NCBI RefSeq assembly: GCF_021654135.1
Contig: NZ_JAKGSD010000006.1
Coordinates: forward strand, 1 to 64,000
Direction of reading: 5' to 3'
DNA length: 64,000 nucleotides
From: Amycolatopsis tucumanensis
GTDB lineage: Bacteria; Actinomycetota; Actinomycetes; Mycobacteriales; Pseudonocardiaceae
Part shown: piece after piece, positions 1 to 8,048 of the stretch
How positions within the stretch are numbered: the stretch's first letter is position 1
How the letters are laid out: each line of letters begins with the position of its first letter
Made by a program: the position numbers and the translations under genes
Notes under the pieces: generated by a model
Database searches by the model: none
Seen by the model: the letters and a program-made list of their open reading frames with translations, nothing else
Told to the model about the DNA's origin: nothing

Positions 1-58
1 CGGCGACTGAAACACACTCAAGGAGAGGGGGCGGGGGTGGTCGGAAGGTGACCTTTCG

Positions 59-113
59 GCGCCGTAAGGCGCACCGCCCGCAGGGCGGACTCCCCGCCGC
101 GCGAAGGCGCGGC
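59..113. repeat. Three tandem perfect hairpins (REP-like)
   Basis: Three perfect stem-loops follow one another: GCGCC-GTAA-GGCGC (59-72), CCGCCC-GCA-GGGCGG (74-88) and GCCGCGC-GAAG-GCGCGGC (96-113). An AT-rich tail TTTAAAGATCAAAAGAG follows at 114-130. The arrangement resembles extragenic palindromic (REP/BIME-like) elements. The last hairpin plus tail could weakly terminate plus-strand transcripts. Whether it is a dispersed family cannot be judged from one window. Confidence 0.7.
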
Positions 114-200
114 TTTAAAGATCAAAAGAGTCCTCGCCGGACGGGCAGGCTCCGGGATGACCAGGGGTTGGGTGCCTCGTCCCACCTCGTGCAGTGGGTC

Positions 201-351
201 GCTGGGTGGTCATCCCGTCGCCTTCCGGTTTGTGCATATCACCTTGATCCAGGGCCGCAAGGTTGGCATGTCCGGCCGCCGGTGAGCACGGAGGTTGCGG
301 CCCTGGCTCAAGGTGATCGTCCAGTTTCAGGCGACGGGATGACCACCCAGC
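201..351. repeat. 151-bp compound inverted repeat
   Basis: The outer arms 201-223 and 329-351 are perfect 23-bp inverted repeats (GCTGGGTGGTCATCCCGTCG...). The inner arms 238-260 and 295-317 match at 22 of 23 bases. The arms are separated by a short asymmetric internal loop, with a 34-base apical loop that itself contains CCGG-CCG-CCGG. No gene or clear target-site duplication flanks it. It could be a MITE-like element, a long bidirectional terminator or a structured RNA. Confidence 0.85.
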
Positions 352-368
352 TACCTTGGTTCGTTCGT

Positions 369-2084
369 TCAGAACGGTTCGTCGTGCAGCCAGTCCAGTG
401 CCTTGCGCGCCGCATTGGACACGGCGCGGTCGGGGTGTGCCACGACGACCGATTCGAGCACTTCGCGTGCGCTCGGGTGGCCGCAGATCGTCGCTCCGGC
501 CAGGAACAGCAGTTGGTCCGGCCGGGGTTGTGAGGCGAAGTCGGCGAGGGCCTTTTCCCGGCCTTCCGTCCGGATGTCCGCCGCCAGGAGGTCCACCTTG
601 CTGTACGTGCGCTCGCGGCCGGCGACCTCGCTGCGGTCGATCAGGCCGGCGTCGAACAGCCACGTCGTCGCGGCTGGGCCTGCTGCCGAGTGGTCCCGCA
701 GGGCGGCGATCGCCGCGACGCCGTCGCCGCCGAGGCGCGCCAGCAGCCGGAACGTCAGCATCAGGTGTTCGAAGTCGTCCGTGCGGCGGGCCAGCGCCGA
801 CAGCTCGGCGATCGCTCGTTCGGGGTCCCGGGCGCGCAGCCACGTCGCCGAGCCCTCGTCGAGCACCTGCGCGTCCAGCGGCGCCAGGCGCGCGAACAGG
901 ACCTCCGCCGTTTCGGTCGCGAGGTCGTCCACCGTCAGCACCGGCTCGCCCTCGGCGACCCGCAGTTCGTAGGCCGCCTGCACGCCGAGCGGCAGCAGTT
1001 GCACGACCTGCCGCTCCTCTTCGGGCACCTCGTCGAGGTAGTCGACCCCGGCGAAGTCCAGCAGGTCCTCGACGTGCTCCTCGCCCGCCGGGAAGATCTC
1101 CACCAGCCCGTACTCGGCCAGCCGGTGCACCACGCGCAGGATCGTGCCGCCGTCGCCGCCCAGCATCTCCACCAGCATCGGGATCGTGGCAGGCTCCGAA
1201 GCCAGTTCGGTGACCATCTCGGCCGCGACCGGGTTGCCCAGGACCGACGCCACCGCCGCCCGCCACAGCTCGACCGGGTCGGCCAGCCGCCGCGCCGCCT
1301 TCTTCACCGGCACCAGCCGACCGCGGTAGACGCGCACCACCCCGGCCCGCTTGGCCATCGCGACGAACTCGGCAGGCGCGCTGATCTCCGCCAGGTCCCG
1401 GCCGTCGCCGACCCACTCGACGAACCGGCGCAGCTGCGGCACCACCGCCGTGACCTCGGCCTCCGCCGCCAGCCGGTCGGGCGACGCGAGCGGGAACACC
1501 GGGGACGGCGCGGCCGCCTCCGCGTCCGGGTCGCCCTGGTAGTGGCGGTACGCCAGGTCGTGCAGCAGCGTCTGGTCGACCTCGACCTCACCCCGCCGCA
1601 CCCGGTCGATGAACGCCTGCGCGGCCACCTCGTTCAGCGGGTCGATGCCGTGCTCGGCCATCGCGACGGCCCAGAACTTGGCCAGCCCGAAGTTCGACGG
1701 CTCGTTCATCGCCGTGTCGAACCGGTCGGCGATCGCGGTCAGGTAAGTGCGCAGCACGGCCGGCTGCTCGCTGCGCTCGTCCAGCAGGTCGGCGTCGTCG
1801 AAGAAGTCCATCAGCGCCTCGACCGTGGACAGCACGGCCGAGGAGTGCGGGTCGAGCAGCACGACCTTGCGCGGGAACCACACCAGCAGCGCGTTGCGGA
1901 GGATGTCACGCGTCCAGCGGCCGAGCAGGCCGTCCCGTTCGAAGCGGAAGTCCAGCATCGCCCCGGCGACCACCGGGTCCACCACCCGTTGCCGCATCTG
2001 CGACCAGGCGTCCAGCTCGACGAGCAGCCGCTGCCGGGCGTCGATGAACTCTTCCTCGTCCGCTCCGGTGTACACCATCCGCAT
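369..2084 (-). CDS. Uncharacterised actinobacterial protein (paralogue of 46830-48662)
   Basis: A 571-residue soluble protein with no signal peptide or membrane segment and no catalytic motif I recognise. The N-terminal 170 residues share conserved blocks with the product at 46830-48662, for example WFPR, VLST, NFGLAKFWA and EHGIDP. The middle region carries FVEWVGDGR and GRLVPVKK, typical of a family common in Streptomyces and Pseudonocardiales whose function I do not know. The C-terminus is helical and HEAT-like. Compared with its paralogue it lacks about 35 residues after FVEWVG. It starts 30 bp after the amidase stop, so it may be the last gene of that operon; an in-frame ATG two codons later is an alternative start. 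Confidence 0.75.
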   Translation of the reverse strand: MRMVYTGADEEEFIDARQRLLVELDAWSQMRQRVVDPVVAGAMLDFRFERDGLLGRWTRDILRNALLVWFPRKVVLLDPHSSAVLSTVEALMDFFDDADLLDERSEQPAVLRTYLTAIADRFDTAMNEPSNFGLAKFWAVAMAEHGIDPLNEVAAQAFIDRVRRGEVEVDQTLLHDLAYRHYQGDPDAEAAAPSPVFPLASPDRLAAEAEVTAVVPQLRRFVEWVGDGRDLAEISAPAEFVAMAKRAGVVRVYRGRLVPVKKAARRLADPVELWRAAVASVLGNPVAAEMVTELASEPATIPMLVEMLGGDGGTILRVVHRLAEYGLVEIFPAGEEHVEDLLDFAGVDYLDEVPEEERQVVQLLPLGVQAAYELRVAEGEPVLTVDDLATETAEVLFARLAPLDAQVLDEGSATWLRARDPERAIAELSALARRTDDFEHLMLTFRLLARLGGDGVAAIAALRDHSAAGPAATTWLFDAGLIDRSEVAGRERTYSKVDLLAADIRTEGREKALADFASQPRPDQLLFLAGATICGHPSAREVLESVVVAHPDRAVSNAARKALDWLHDEPF

Positions 2085-2114
2085 GGGTCCGATCGTCCCC
2101 CAGATGGCGCGTCT

Positions 2115-3491
2115 TCACACCCCCGGCGACCGTTGCGGGCCGCGAATTCCTTCGAACGCCGCAGCCAGCTGCAGCACACCGAGGTCGTCGAAGCGCCGTC
2201 CGGCGATCTGCAGCCCGACCGGCTGTCCCCCACTCGTATAACCGCAGTTCAACGACACCGCGGGCTGGCCGGACATGTTGTAGGGCACGGTGAACGCGAT
2301 GTGCTCGAACGGCCGCTCCGGGTCGTTGGTCGGCGACGCCCACTCCGCGGGCGGGGCGGAAACCGGGCAGGTCGGCGACAGGACGAAGTCGTACGGCTCG
2401 CCGGCGCGTAACGCGGCGACGCTGATCGCGTCCATCTGGGCGAACCCGCGGTACGCCGCGACACCGGAGACCTCCGCGCCGCCCTGCGCCCAGGCGGCGA
2501 TGTACGGCAGCACCAGCGCCTGCCGTTCCGGGGGCAGCGCGCTGATGTCGCACCACGCCCGCACGCGCCAGAAGTCGTCGAGCCCGTCCAGCATTTCCCT
2601 GGTCAGGAAGGGTTCGACCGGTTCGACGATCGCGCCGGCCGCCTCGAACCGGCTCGCCGCGTCGAGCACCGCGGCCCGCACGTCGTCCTCCACCGGCAGC
2701 CCGACCCCGGCGTCCAGCTGCAGGCCCAGGCGCAGTCCGGTGACGTCGAGTTCCAATTGTGACCAGGCGATTTCCGCCGGCGGCAGGCTCAGGTGGTCCC
2801 GGCTGTCCGGCGCGGACACCACACCCATCAGCAACGCCGCGTCCGCCACCGTGCGCGTCATGGGCCCGGCGACCCGGCCGGGGAACGGCGGGTGCACCGG
2901 CACCCGCCCGAAGCTCGGCTTCAGGCCGACCAGCCCGCACCACCCGGCGGGCAGCCGGATCGAACCGCCGATGTCGGTGCCGACGTGCAGCGGTCCGTAC
3001 CCGGCGGCGGCCGCGGCGGCGGCGCCCGCGCTCGACCCGCCGGGCGTCCGCGAGAGGTCCCACGGGTTGCGGCTCGCGGTGTGGAAGCTGGACAACCCCG
3101 AGGTCAGCATCCCGTAGTCGGGCATCGTGGTCTTGCCGAGCAGCACCGCTCCGGCCTCGCGGACGCGGGCGGCGGCGGGCGCGTCGGCCGGGGCCGGGAC
3201 CAGCTCGGTGGCCGCGGTGCCCAGCGGCACCGGCGTGCCCTTGGTCGCGATGTTCTCCTTCAGCGTGAGCGGCACGCCGTCGAGCGGCCCCGCCTCCCCC
3301 GCGACCCACCGCTGCTCGGACGCCTTGGCCGCGTCCCGCGCCTGCGACGGGTCGTAGGCGTAGAGCGCGTGCAGGGACGTCTCCAGCGCGTCGATGCGGG
3401 TCAGCACCGCCTCGGTGACCTCGACCGGGGACAACGTCCCGGCGCGGTAGGCGGCGAGCAGCTCGGTCGCGGTCAGATCGGTCGGCTCCAC
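2115..3491 (-). CDS. Amidase (amidase-signature family)
   Basis: A 458-residue cytoplasmic amidase-signature hydrolase that cleaves carboxamides to acid plus amine or ammonia. The Ser-cisSer-Lys triad is visible: Lys78 in LKEN, Ser153 in GGSSAG and Ser177 in DIGGSIR, with the usual Gly/Ser-rich core between them. The GTG start is supported by GAGGAGGG upstream. It lies 10 bp after the SDR stop in an operon with ALDH and a peptide-type ABC importer, which suggests hydrolysis of an imported amide. Family members include GatA-like proteins, but no gatB or gatC is nearby, so a catabolic role is more likely. The substrate is unknown. Confidence 0.93.
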   Translation of the reverse strand: MEPTDLTATELLAAYRAGTLSPVEVTEAVLTRIDALETSLHALYAYDPSQARDAAKASEQRWVAGEAGPLDGVPLTLKENIATKGTPVPLGTAATELVPAPADAPAAARVREAGAVLLGKTTMPDYGMLTSGLSSFHTASRNPWDLSRTPGGSSAGAAAAAAAGYGPLHVGTDIGGSIRLPAGWCGLVGLKPSFGRVPVHPPFPGRVAGPMTRTVADAALLMGVVSAPDSRDHLSLPPAEIAWSQLELDVTGLRLGLQLDAGVGLPVEDDVRAAVLDAASRFEAAGAIVEPVEPFLTREMLDGLDDFWRVRAWCDISALPPERQALVLPYIAAWAQGGAEVSGVAAYRGFAQMDAISVAALRAGEPYDFVLSPTCPVSAPPAEWASPTNDPERPFEHIAFTVPYNMSGQPAVSLNCGYTSGGQPVGLQIAGRRFDDLGVLQLAAAFEGIRGPQRSPGV

Positions 3492-3501
3492 GGGTCCCTC
3501 C

Positions 3502-4266
3502 TCATTCCGGCGGTGTGTAGCGGCCGTCCACCGCGGTCCAGCCGCCGTCGACGGCCAGCACCGCCCCGGTGACGAAGCTCGCGGCGTCGGAGGCCAGGTA
3601 GACGACGGCCCCGGCCAGCTCGGACGCCTTGGCCCAGCGGCCGAGCGCGCTCTTGCCCGCGTACGCGGCGTACCAGTCGGGGCTGGCCTTGATCTGTTCG
3701 GTCAGCGGCGTCTCGACCACGCCGGGCGCGATCGCGTTGACCCGCACGCCGGACGGCCCGAACTCGGCGGCCGCGGTGCGGAACAGCTGCACGAGCCCCG
3801 CCTTCGTCGCCGCGTACGGCCCCTGACCGGGTTCGACGGTGGTGCCGCGGATCGAGGAGAACCCGATGATGCTGCCGCGCCCACGCTCGACCATGCCCGC
3901 ACCGAAGGCCCGGACGACGTCGAAGGTCGCGCCGAGGTTGAGCGCGACGACCCGGTCGAACTCCTCGCGCCGGTAGTCGAGCAGGCGTTTGCGCACGTTC
4001 GTCGCCGCGGTCAGCACGACGACGTCCAGCACACCGAGCTCGCCCGCCGCCCGCTCGACGGCAGACGAGTCCAGCACGTCGATCTCGTAGGACTCGCCGC
4101 GGATCTCGCGCGCGGTCTCCGCCGCGGCGGCGGCGTTGCGGTCCGCGCAGATCACCTCCGCGCCGTGCGCGGCGAGCGCGAGCGCCGATTCGCGGCCGAT
4201 GCCGCTGCCCGCGCCGAGCACAACGGCACGCTTCCCGTCGAGCCGGAACAGCTTCTCGTAGTTCAC
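3502..4266 (-). CDS. SDR-family oxidoreductase
   Basis: A 254-residue short-chain dehydrogenase/reductase with a Rossmann fold. The NAD(P) motif is GAGSGIGR near residue 18, the catalytic Ser lies in FSSIRG, and the Tyr/Lys pair is in YAATKAG. The C-terminus reads GAVLAVDGGWTA. The Asp in ICADRN after beta-2 favours NAD(H). The GTG start overlaps the ALDH stop as GTGA. In this operon it probably oxidises an alcohol to the carbonyl used by the adjacent aldehyde dehydrogenase. The specific substrate cannot be read from the sequence. Confidence 0.9.
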   Translation of the reverse strand: MNYEKLFRLDGKRAVVLGAGSGIGRESALALAAHGAEVICADRNAAAAAETAREIRGESYEIDVLDSSAVERAAGELGVLDVVVLTAATNVRKRLLDYRREEFDRVVALNLGATFDVVRAFGAGMVERGRGSIIGFSSIRGTTVEPGQGPYAATKAGLVQLFRTAAAEFGPSGVRVNAIAPGVVETPLTEQIKASPDWYAAYAGKSALGRWAKASELAGAVVYLASDAASFVTGAVLAVDGGWTAVDGRYTPPE

Positions 4267-5705
4267 GCCCTGATCACCGCCATCCGCGTCACGGTCAGCT
4301 CGTCGATCGCGAACCGCGGCCCCTCGCGCCCGATGCCGGAGTCCTTCACGCCGCCGTAGGGCATGGTGTCCGACCGGAACCCGGGCACCTCGTTCACCAC
4401 GACACCACCGACCTCCAGCTCGTCGAGCGCCCGCATCGCGGTGCGCAGCGAGCGGGTGAACACGCTCGCGTGCAGCCCGTACCGCGAGTCGTTGACCTGC
4501 GCGAACGCCGTGTCCACGTCGGGCACGCGGCGCAGGCAGACCACCGGCCCGAAGATCTCCTCGTCCCAGCAGTCCACGCCGTCGGGCACGTCCGTCAGCA
4601 CGGTCGGCCGGATGATCCCGTCCACCGCTTCGCCGCCCGCGGCCACCTTCGCGCCCGCGGCGACCGCCGCCGAGATCCAGTCCAGCACGCGACGGGTGGA
4701 CCGTTCGTCGATCAACGCGGACACCCGGGTCTTCTCGTCCCGCGGGTCGCCGGTGACGACCTCGGGCAGCCGGGCCAGCAGGCGTTCGGTGAACTCGTCC
4801 GCCACCGCGTCGACGACGAGCAGCCGCTGCACGGAGATGCACGCCTGCCCGGACGCGTAGAACCCGCCGCGCAGCACCGCGTCCACGGCCGCGTCGAGGT
4901 CGGCGTCCTCGGCGACCACCAGCGCCGAGTTCGAACCCAGTTCCAGCAGGGTCTTCCGCGGCGCCGCGTCCTTCGCGATCCGGTGCCCGACGGCAGCCGA
5001 GCCGGTGAACGACACCGCGCCGATCCGCGGGTCGGTGACCAGCGCGGATCCGACCTCGGCATCACCGGTGACCAGCTGGACCATCGGCAGCGGTGCGCCG
5101 ACGGCAGCCGCCGCCTCGCGCACGAGGTGCACCAGCCACAACGTCGACAGCGGCGTCTGCGGCGCCGGCTTCACGATCACCGGGCACCCCGCGGCGACGG
5201 CGGGCGCGATCTTGTGCGAGGCGAGCAGCAGCGGGTAGTTGAACCCGGCGACGCCGACGACCACGCCGATCGGCTTGCGCACCCAGAACCCGGTGAGCCC
5301 CTCGCCGGCGGGCAGCAGGTCCAGCGGCACGGTCTCGCCGTGCAGCCGGGCGACCTCCTCGGCCGCGGCCTGCCACGTCACCATGGTGCGGGCGACCTCG
5401 ACGCGGCAGTCGACGAGCGGCTTGCCGGTCTCCACGACCAGCAGTCCCTCCAGCTCGTCCCGCCACTCCACCAGCGACCGGTGCACGCCCAGCAGCACCT
5501 CGCGGCGCACGTGCGAGGGCAGCTTCGCCACCTCACGCGCGACGAGCACCGCCTCGTTGACCGCGAGGTGCGCCAGGTCGGGCGTGCCGACCGGCGCCCG
5601 CGCGACCACGCAGCCGTCGTAGGGAAACCTGATCTCCGTCGTGTCCGGTGTGGACACCCAGTCGGACCCGATCGGCAGTCCGTCGGGATAGGGGTCGAAC
5701 ATCAT
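4263..5705 (-). CDS. Aldehyde dehydrogenase family protein
   Basis: A 480-residue NAD(P)-dependent aldehyde dehydrogenase. The nucleophile Cys289 is in SGQACIS, the general-base Glu255 in LELGS, and Asn156 of the oxyanion hole in GFNYP. FTGSAAVG is the cofactor-binding turn. LELGS replaces the common ELGG, as in several small-aldehyde and phosphonoacetaldehyde/glyceraldehyde-3-phosphate type enzymes. It overlaps the upstream ATPase stop by 4 bp (ATGA) and the downstream SDR start by 4 bp, so translation is probably coupled. It likely oxidises the aldehyde made by the SDR. Confidence 0.92.
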   Translation of the reverse strand: MMFDPYPDGLPIGSDWVSTPDTTEIRFPYDGCVVARAPVGTPDLAHLAVNEAVLVAREVAKLPSHVRREVLLGVHRSLVEWRDELEGLLVVETGKPLVDCRVEVARTMVTWQAAAEEVARLHGETVPLDLLPAGEGLTGFWVRKPIGVVVGVAGFNYPLLLASHKIAPAVAAGCPVIVKPAPQTPLSTLWLVHLVREAAAAVGAPLPMVQLVTGDAEVGSALVTDPRIGAVSFTGSAAVGHRIAKDAAPRKTLLELGSNSALVVAEDADLDAAVDAVLRGGFYASGQACISVQRLLVVDAVADEFTERLLARLPEVVTGDPRDEKTRVSALIDERSTRRVLDWISAAVAAGAKVAAGGEAVDGIIRPTVLTDVPDGVDCWDEEIFGPVVCLRRVPDVDTAFAQVNDSRYGLHASVFTRSLRTAMRALDELEVGGVVVNEVPGFRSDTMPYGGVKDSGIGREGPRFAIDELTVTRMAVIRA

Positions 5706-6466
5706 CGTCCTCCCTGCAGCCTGGCCAGTTCCGCACGCAGGTTCGGGGCCGCCGCGACGAGCTCCCTCGTGTAGGGATGTCGCGGATCGCCGTAGACCTG
5801 TTCCACCGCGCCCAGCTCGACGAGCTCCCCGGAGCGCATCACGGCGACCGTGTCGCAGACCCGGCGTACCACGGCGAGGTCGTGCGAAACGAACACCAGC
5901 GTCAGCTCGAAGCGCTCGGTCAGCTCGGCGAGGAGGTCGAGGATCTGCTTGCGCACCGACACGTCCAGTGCGCTGACGGGCTCGTCCGCGATCAGCACCC
6001 GCGGGCGCGGCGCGAGCGCGCGGGCGATCGAAATCCGCTGCCGCTGGCCGCCGGAGAACTGGTGCGGGTACCGGCTCGCCGCGTCCGGCGGCAACCCGAC
6101 CGCGGTCAGCAGCTCCGCGACGCGGTCCGGATCGCGGCGGCCCAGCGGTTCGGAAATGATGTCCCGCACGCGCATCCGCGGGTCGAGCGAGCCCATCGGG
6201 TCCTGGAACACCACCTGCAACGCGCTGCGGAGGAACCCCAGCTTCCGCTCGGGCAGGCCGTCGATGCGCCTGCCGTCGAAGGAGATCTCGCCGGAGGTGG
6301 GCCGGTCCAGCCCGGCCAGCAGGCGCACCAGGGTGGACTTGCCGGAGCCGGATTCGCCGACGATGCCGAAGCGCTGCCCGGCCGCGACGGTGAACGACAC
6401 CCCGCGCAGCGCGTGCACCTCGCGTGGCCGCCGGTAGTGGCGGTGGACGTCCCGCAGTTCGATCAC
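5702..6466 (-). CDS. Peptide/nickel-type ABC transporter ATPase (OppF/DppF-like)
   Basis: A 254-residue ABC ATPase. Walker A GESGSGKS is at 37-44, Q-loop VVFQDPMG, signature FSGGQRQR, Walker B VLIADEP, and an H-loop in FVSHDL. The C-terminal HPYTRELVAA stretch is typical of the OppD/OppF subfamily, where it accompanies the oligopeptide-import motif. GTG start, overlapping the OppD-like stop as GTGA. It energises uptake together with the preceding ATPase and the two permeases, acting at the cytoplasmic face of the membrane. Confidence 0.95.
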   Translation of the reverse strand: MIELRDVHRHYRRPREVHALRGVSFTVAAGQRFGIVGESGSGKSTLVRLLAGLDRPTSGEISFDGRRIDGLPERKLGFLRSALQVVFQDPMGSLDPRMRVRDIISEPLGRRDPDRVAELLTAVGLPPDAASRYPHQFSGGQRQRISIARALAPRPRVLIADEPVSALDVSVRKQILDLLAELTERFELTLVFVSHDLAVVRRVCDTVAVMRSGELVELGAVEQVYGDPRHPYTRELVAAAPNLRAELARLQGGR

Positions 6467-7233
6467 GCCGCCTCCAGGTCCGACGCGGCCAGCAGCTTCT
6501 TCGTGTAGTCGTGCCGCGGCCGGGTGAGAACGTCCGAAGTAGACCCTTCCTCGACGATCCGGCCCTCGAACATGACGAGCACCCGGGTGCAGACCCGCGC
6601 CACCACCGCGAGGTCGTGCGTGATGAACAGCAGCGCCGTCTCCCGCTCGGCGACTCCGGTCAGGATCAGGTCGAGCACCTGCGCCTGCACCGTGACGTCC
6701 AGCGCCGTCGTCGGCTCGTCGCAGATCAGCAGCGCCGGATCGTTGGCCAGGGCGATCGCGAGCACCACCCGCTGCCGCTGACCGCCGGAGAGCTGGTGCG
6801 GGTAGGCGCGGGCGAGCTGCTCCGGATCGGGCAGCTTCACCGCGTCCAGCAACGCCACCGCGGCCTCGTGGGTGGCTTGCCGCGACCTGCGGGTGTGCAG
6901 CCGGATCGCCTCGGCGACCTGGCGGCCGACGCGCATCAGCGGGTTCAGCGCGGTCATCGGCTCCTGGAACACCATCGCCAGGTCCCGTCCCCGCCGACGC
7001 GACAGCTCTCGTTCGGACGCGCCCAGCAGCTCGGTGCCGGTCAGCTTCGCCGAACCGCTCGCCCGCAACCCCTCCGGCAGCAGGCCCATCACGGCGGACG
7101 CGGTCAGCGACTTGCCGGACCCGGACTCGCCGATCAGCCCGACCCGCTCACCGGCGCCGACCGCGAACGACACCTCGCGCACCAGCGGGTGCGCGCCGGC
7201 GTGCACGGACAACTCCGAAACTTCGAGGGTCAT
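6463..7233 (-). CDS. Peptide/nickel-type ABC transporter ATPase (OppD/DppD-like)
   Basis: A 256-residue ABC ATPase. Walker A GESGSGKS lies in the first 45 residues, followed by VFQEPMTALNP, LSGGQRQR, LLICDEPTTALDVT and ITHDLAVV. The longer open frame extends upstream through the permease gene; the ATG at 7233 is chosen because it overlaps the permease stop as ATGA and begins at the domain (MTLEVSEL). It pairs with the OppF-like ATPase. The C-terminus (RPRHDYTKKLLAA) is the usual subfamily tail. Confidence 0.94.
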   Translation of the reverse strand: MTLEVSELSVHAGAHPLVREVSFAVGAGERVGLIGESGSGKSLTASAVMGLLPEGLRASGSAKLTGTELLGASERELSRRRGRDLAMVFQEPMTALNPLMRVGRQVAEAIRLHTRRSRQATHEAAVALLDAVKLPDPEQLARAYPHQLSGGQRQRVVLAIALANDPALLICDEPTTALDVTVQAQVLDLILTGVAERETALLFITHDLAVVARVCTRVLVMFEGRIVEEGSTSDVLTRPRHDYTKKLLAASDLEAA

Positions 7234-8048
7234 CGCCGCTCCAGCCGGGGGTCGAGTCGGTCGCGCAGACCGTCGCCGAGCAGGTTGAACCCGAGCACCG
7301 CGATCGCGATCGCGAGACCCGGCACCAGCGCGAGCCGCGGCTGCACCGTCAACAGTTCCTGGGACTCCTGCAGCATGCGCCCCCAGGACGGCGTCGGCGG
7401 CCGCGTGCCGAACCCGAGGAACGACAGCGCCGCCTCGGCCAGCACCGCGATGCCGAACGACACCGAGCACTGCACGATCACCAGCCCGCCGATGTTCGGC
7501 AGCACGTGCCGCCGCGCGATGAAGAACCGCGACCGGCCCGCCGAGCGCGCCGCCAGCACGTACTCCGTGCTCATCACCTGCAACGTGCCGGAGCGGGCCA
7601 CCCGCGCGAACGACGGGATGGTCGCGACTCCGATCGCGATCATCGCGGTGACCGTGCTCGCGCCGTAGACCGCGCCGAGCATGATCGCCAGCAGCAGCGC
7701 CGGGAACGCGAGCACCAGGTCGTTGACCCGCATGACGAACTCGCCGAGCCACCGCTTCGACATCCCGGCCAGGATCCCCAGCGGCGTCCCGACCAGCGCG
7801 GCGACGCCGACCGCGATCACGCCGACGTACAGCGTCGTGCGCGCGCCGACGAGGATCTGGCTGAACACGTCCCGGCCGAACTTGTCGGTGCCGAACCAGT
7901 GCTCACCGGTCGGCCCGAGCAGCCGGGCGGTCGATTCGACCTTCAGCGGATCGTGCGGCGTCCACACGAACGACACCAGCGCCGCCAGCACCACGAGCCC
8001 GACCAGTACCGCCCCGGCGATCAACGCCGGCGATGTCCGCCCCTTCAC
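7230..8048 (-). CDS. ABC transporter permease (OppC/DppC-like)
   Basis: A 272-residue integral membrane protein of the peptide-import permease family. An N-terminal membrane segment is followed by the OppC-type FGTDKFGRDVFSQ motif near residue 52, about five further hydrophobic helices, and the EAA-like coupling loop (AARSAGRSRFFIARRHVLPN). GTG start, overlapping the permease-1 stop by 4 bp. It forms the pore with the OppB-like permease at 8045-8992. Confidence 0.94.
   Translation of the reverse strand: MKGRTSPALIAGAVLVGLVVLAALVSFVWTPHDPLKVESTARLLGPTGEHWFGTDKFGRDVFSQILVGARTTLYVGVIAVGVAALVGTPLGILAGMSKRWLGEFVMRVNDLVLAFPALLLAIMLGAVYGASTVTAMIAIGVATIPSFARVARSGTLQVMSTEYVLAARSAGRSRFFIARRHVLPNIGGLVIVQCSVSFGIAVLAEAALSFLGFGTRPPTPSWGRMLQESQELLTVQPRLALVPGLAIAIAVLGFNLLGDGLRDRLDPRLERR

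Larger units (their letters stand above)
1..368. other. Gene-free region with structured repeats
   Basis: I see no credible protein-coding gene here; the open frames that cross it run through palindromes and have no recognisable product. It holds three tandem short hairpins (59-113) and a large compound inverted repeat (201-351), both listed separately, lying downstream of the minus-strand gene that ends at 369. It may therefore serve as a 3' boundary for that operon. Confidence 0.7.

Noticed and set aside
48..533. Plus-strand open frame of 161 codons over the left-edge repeats
   Set aside because: It runs through the hairpins and the large palindrome and into the 3' end of a real minus-strand gene; composition is Arg/Gly-rich without any domain.
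3502..4842. 446-codon version of the SDR gene
   Set aside because: The added N-terminus is an out-of-frame reading of the aldehyde dehydrogenase gene; the GTG at 4266 with GTGA overlap is the real start.
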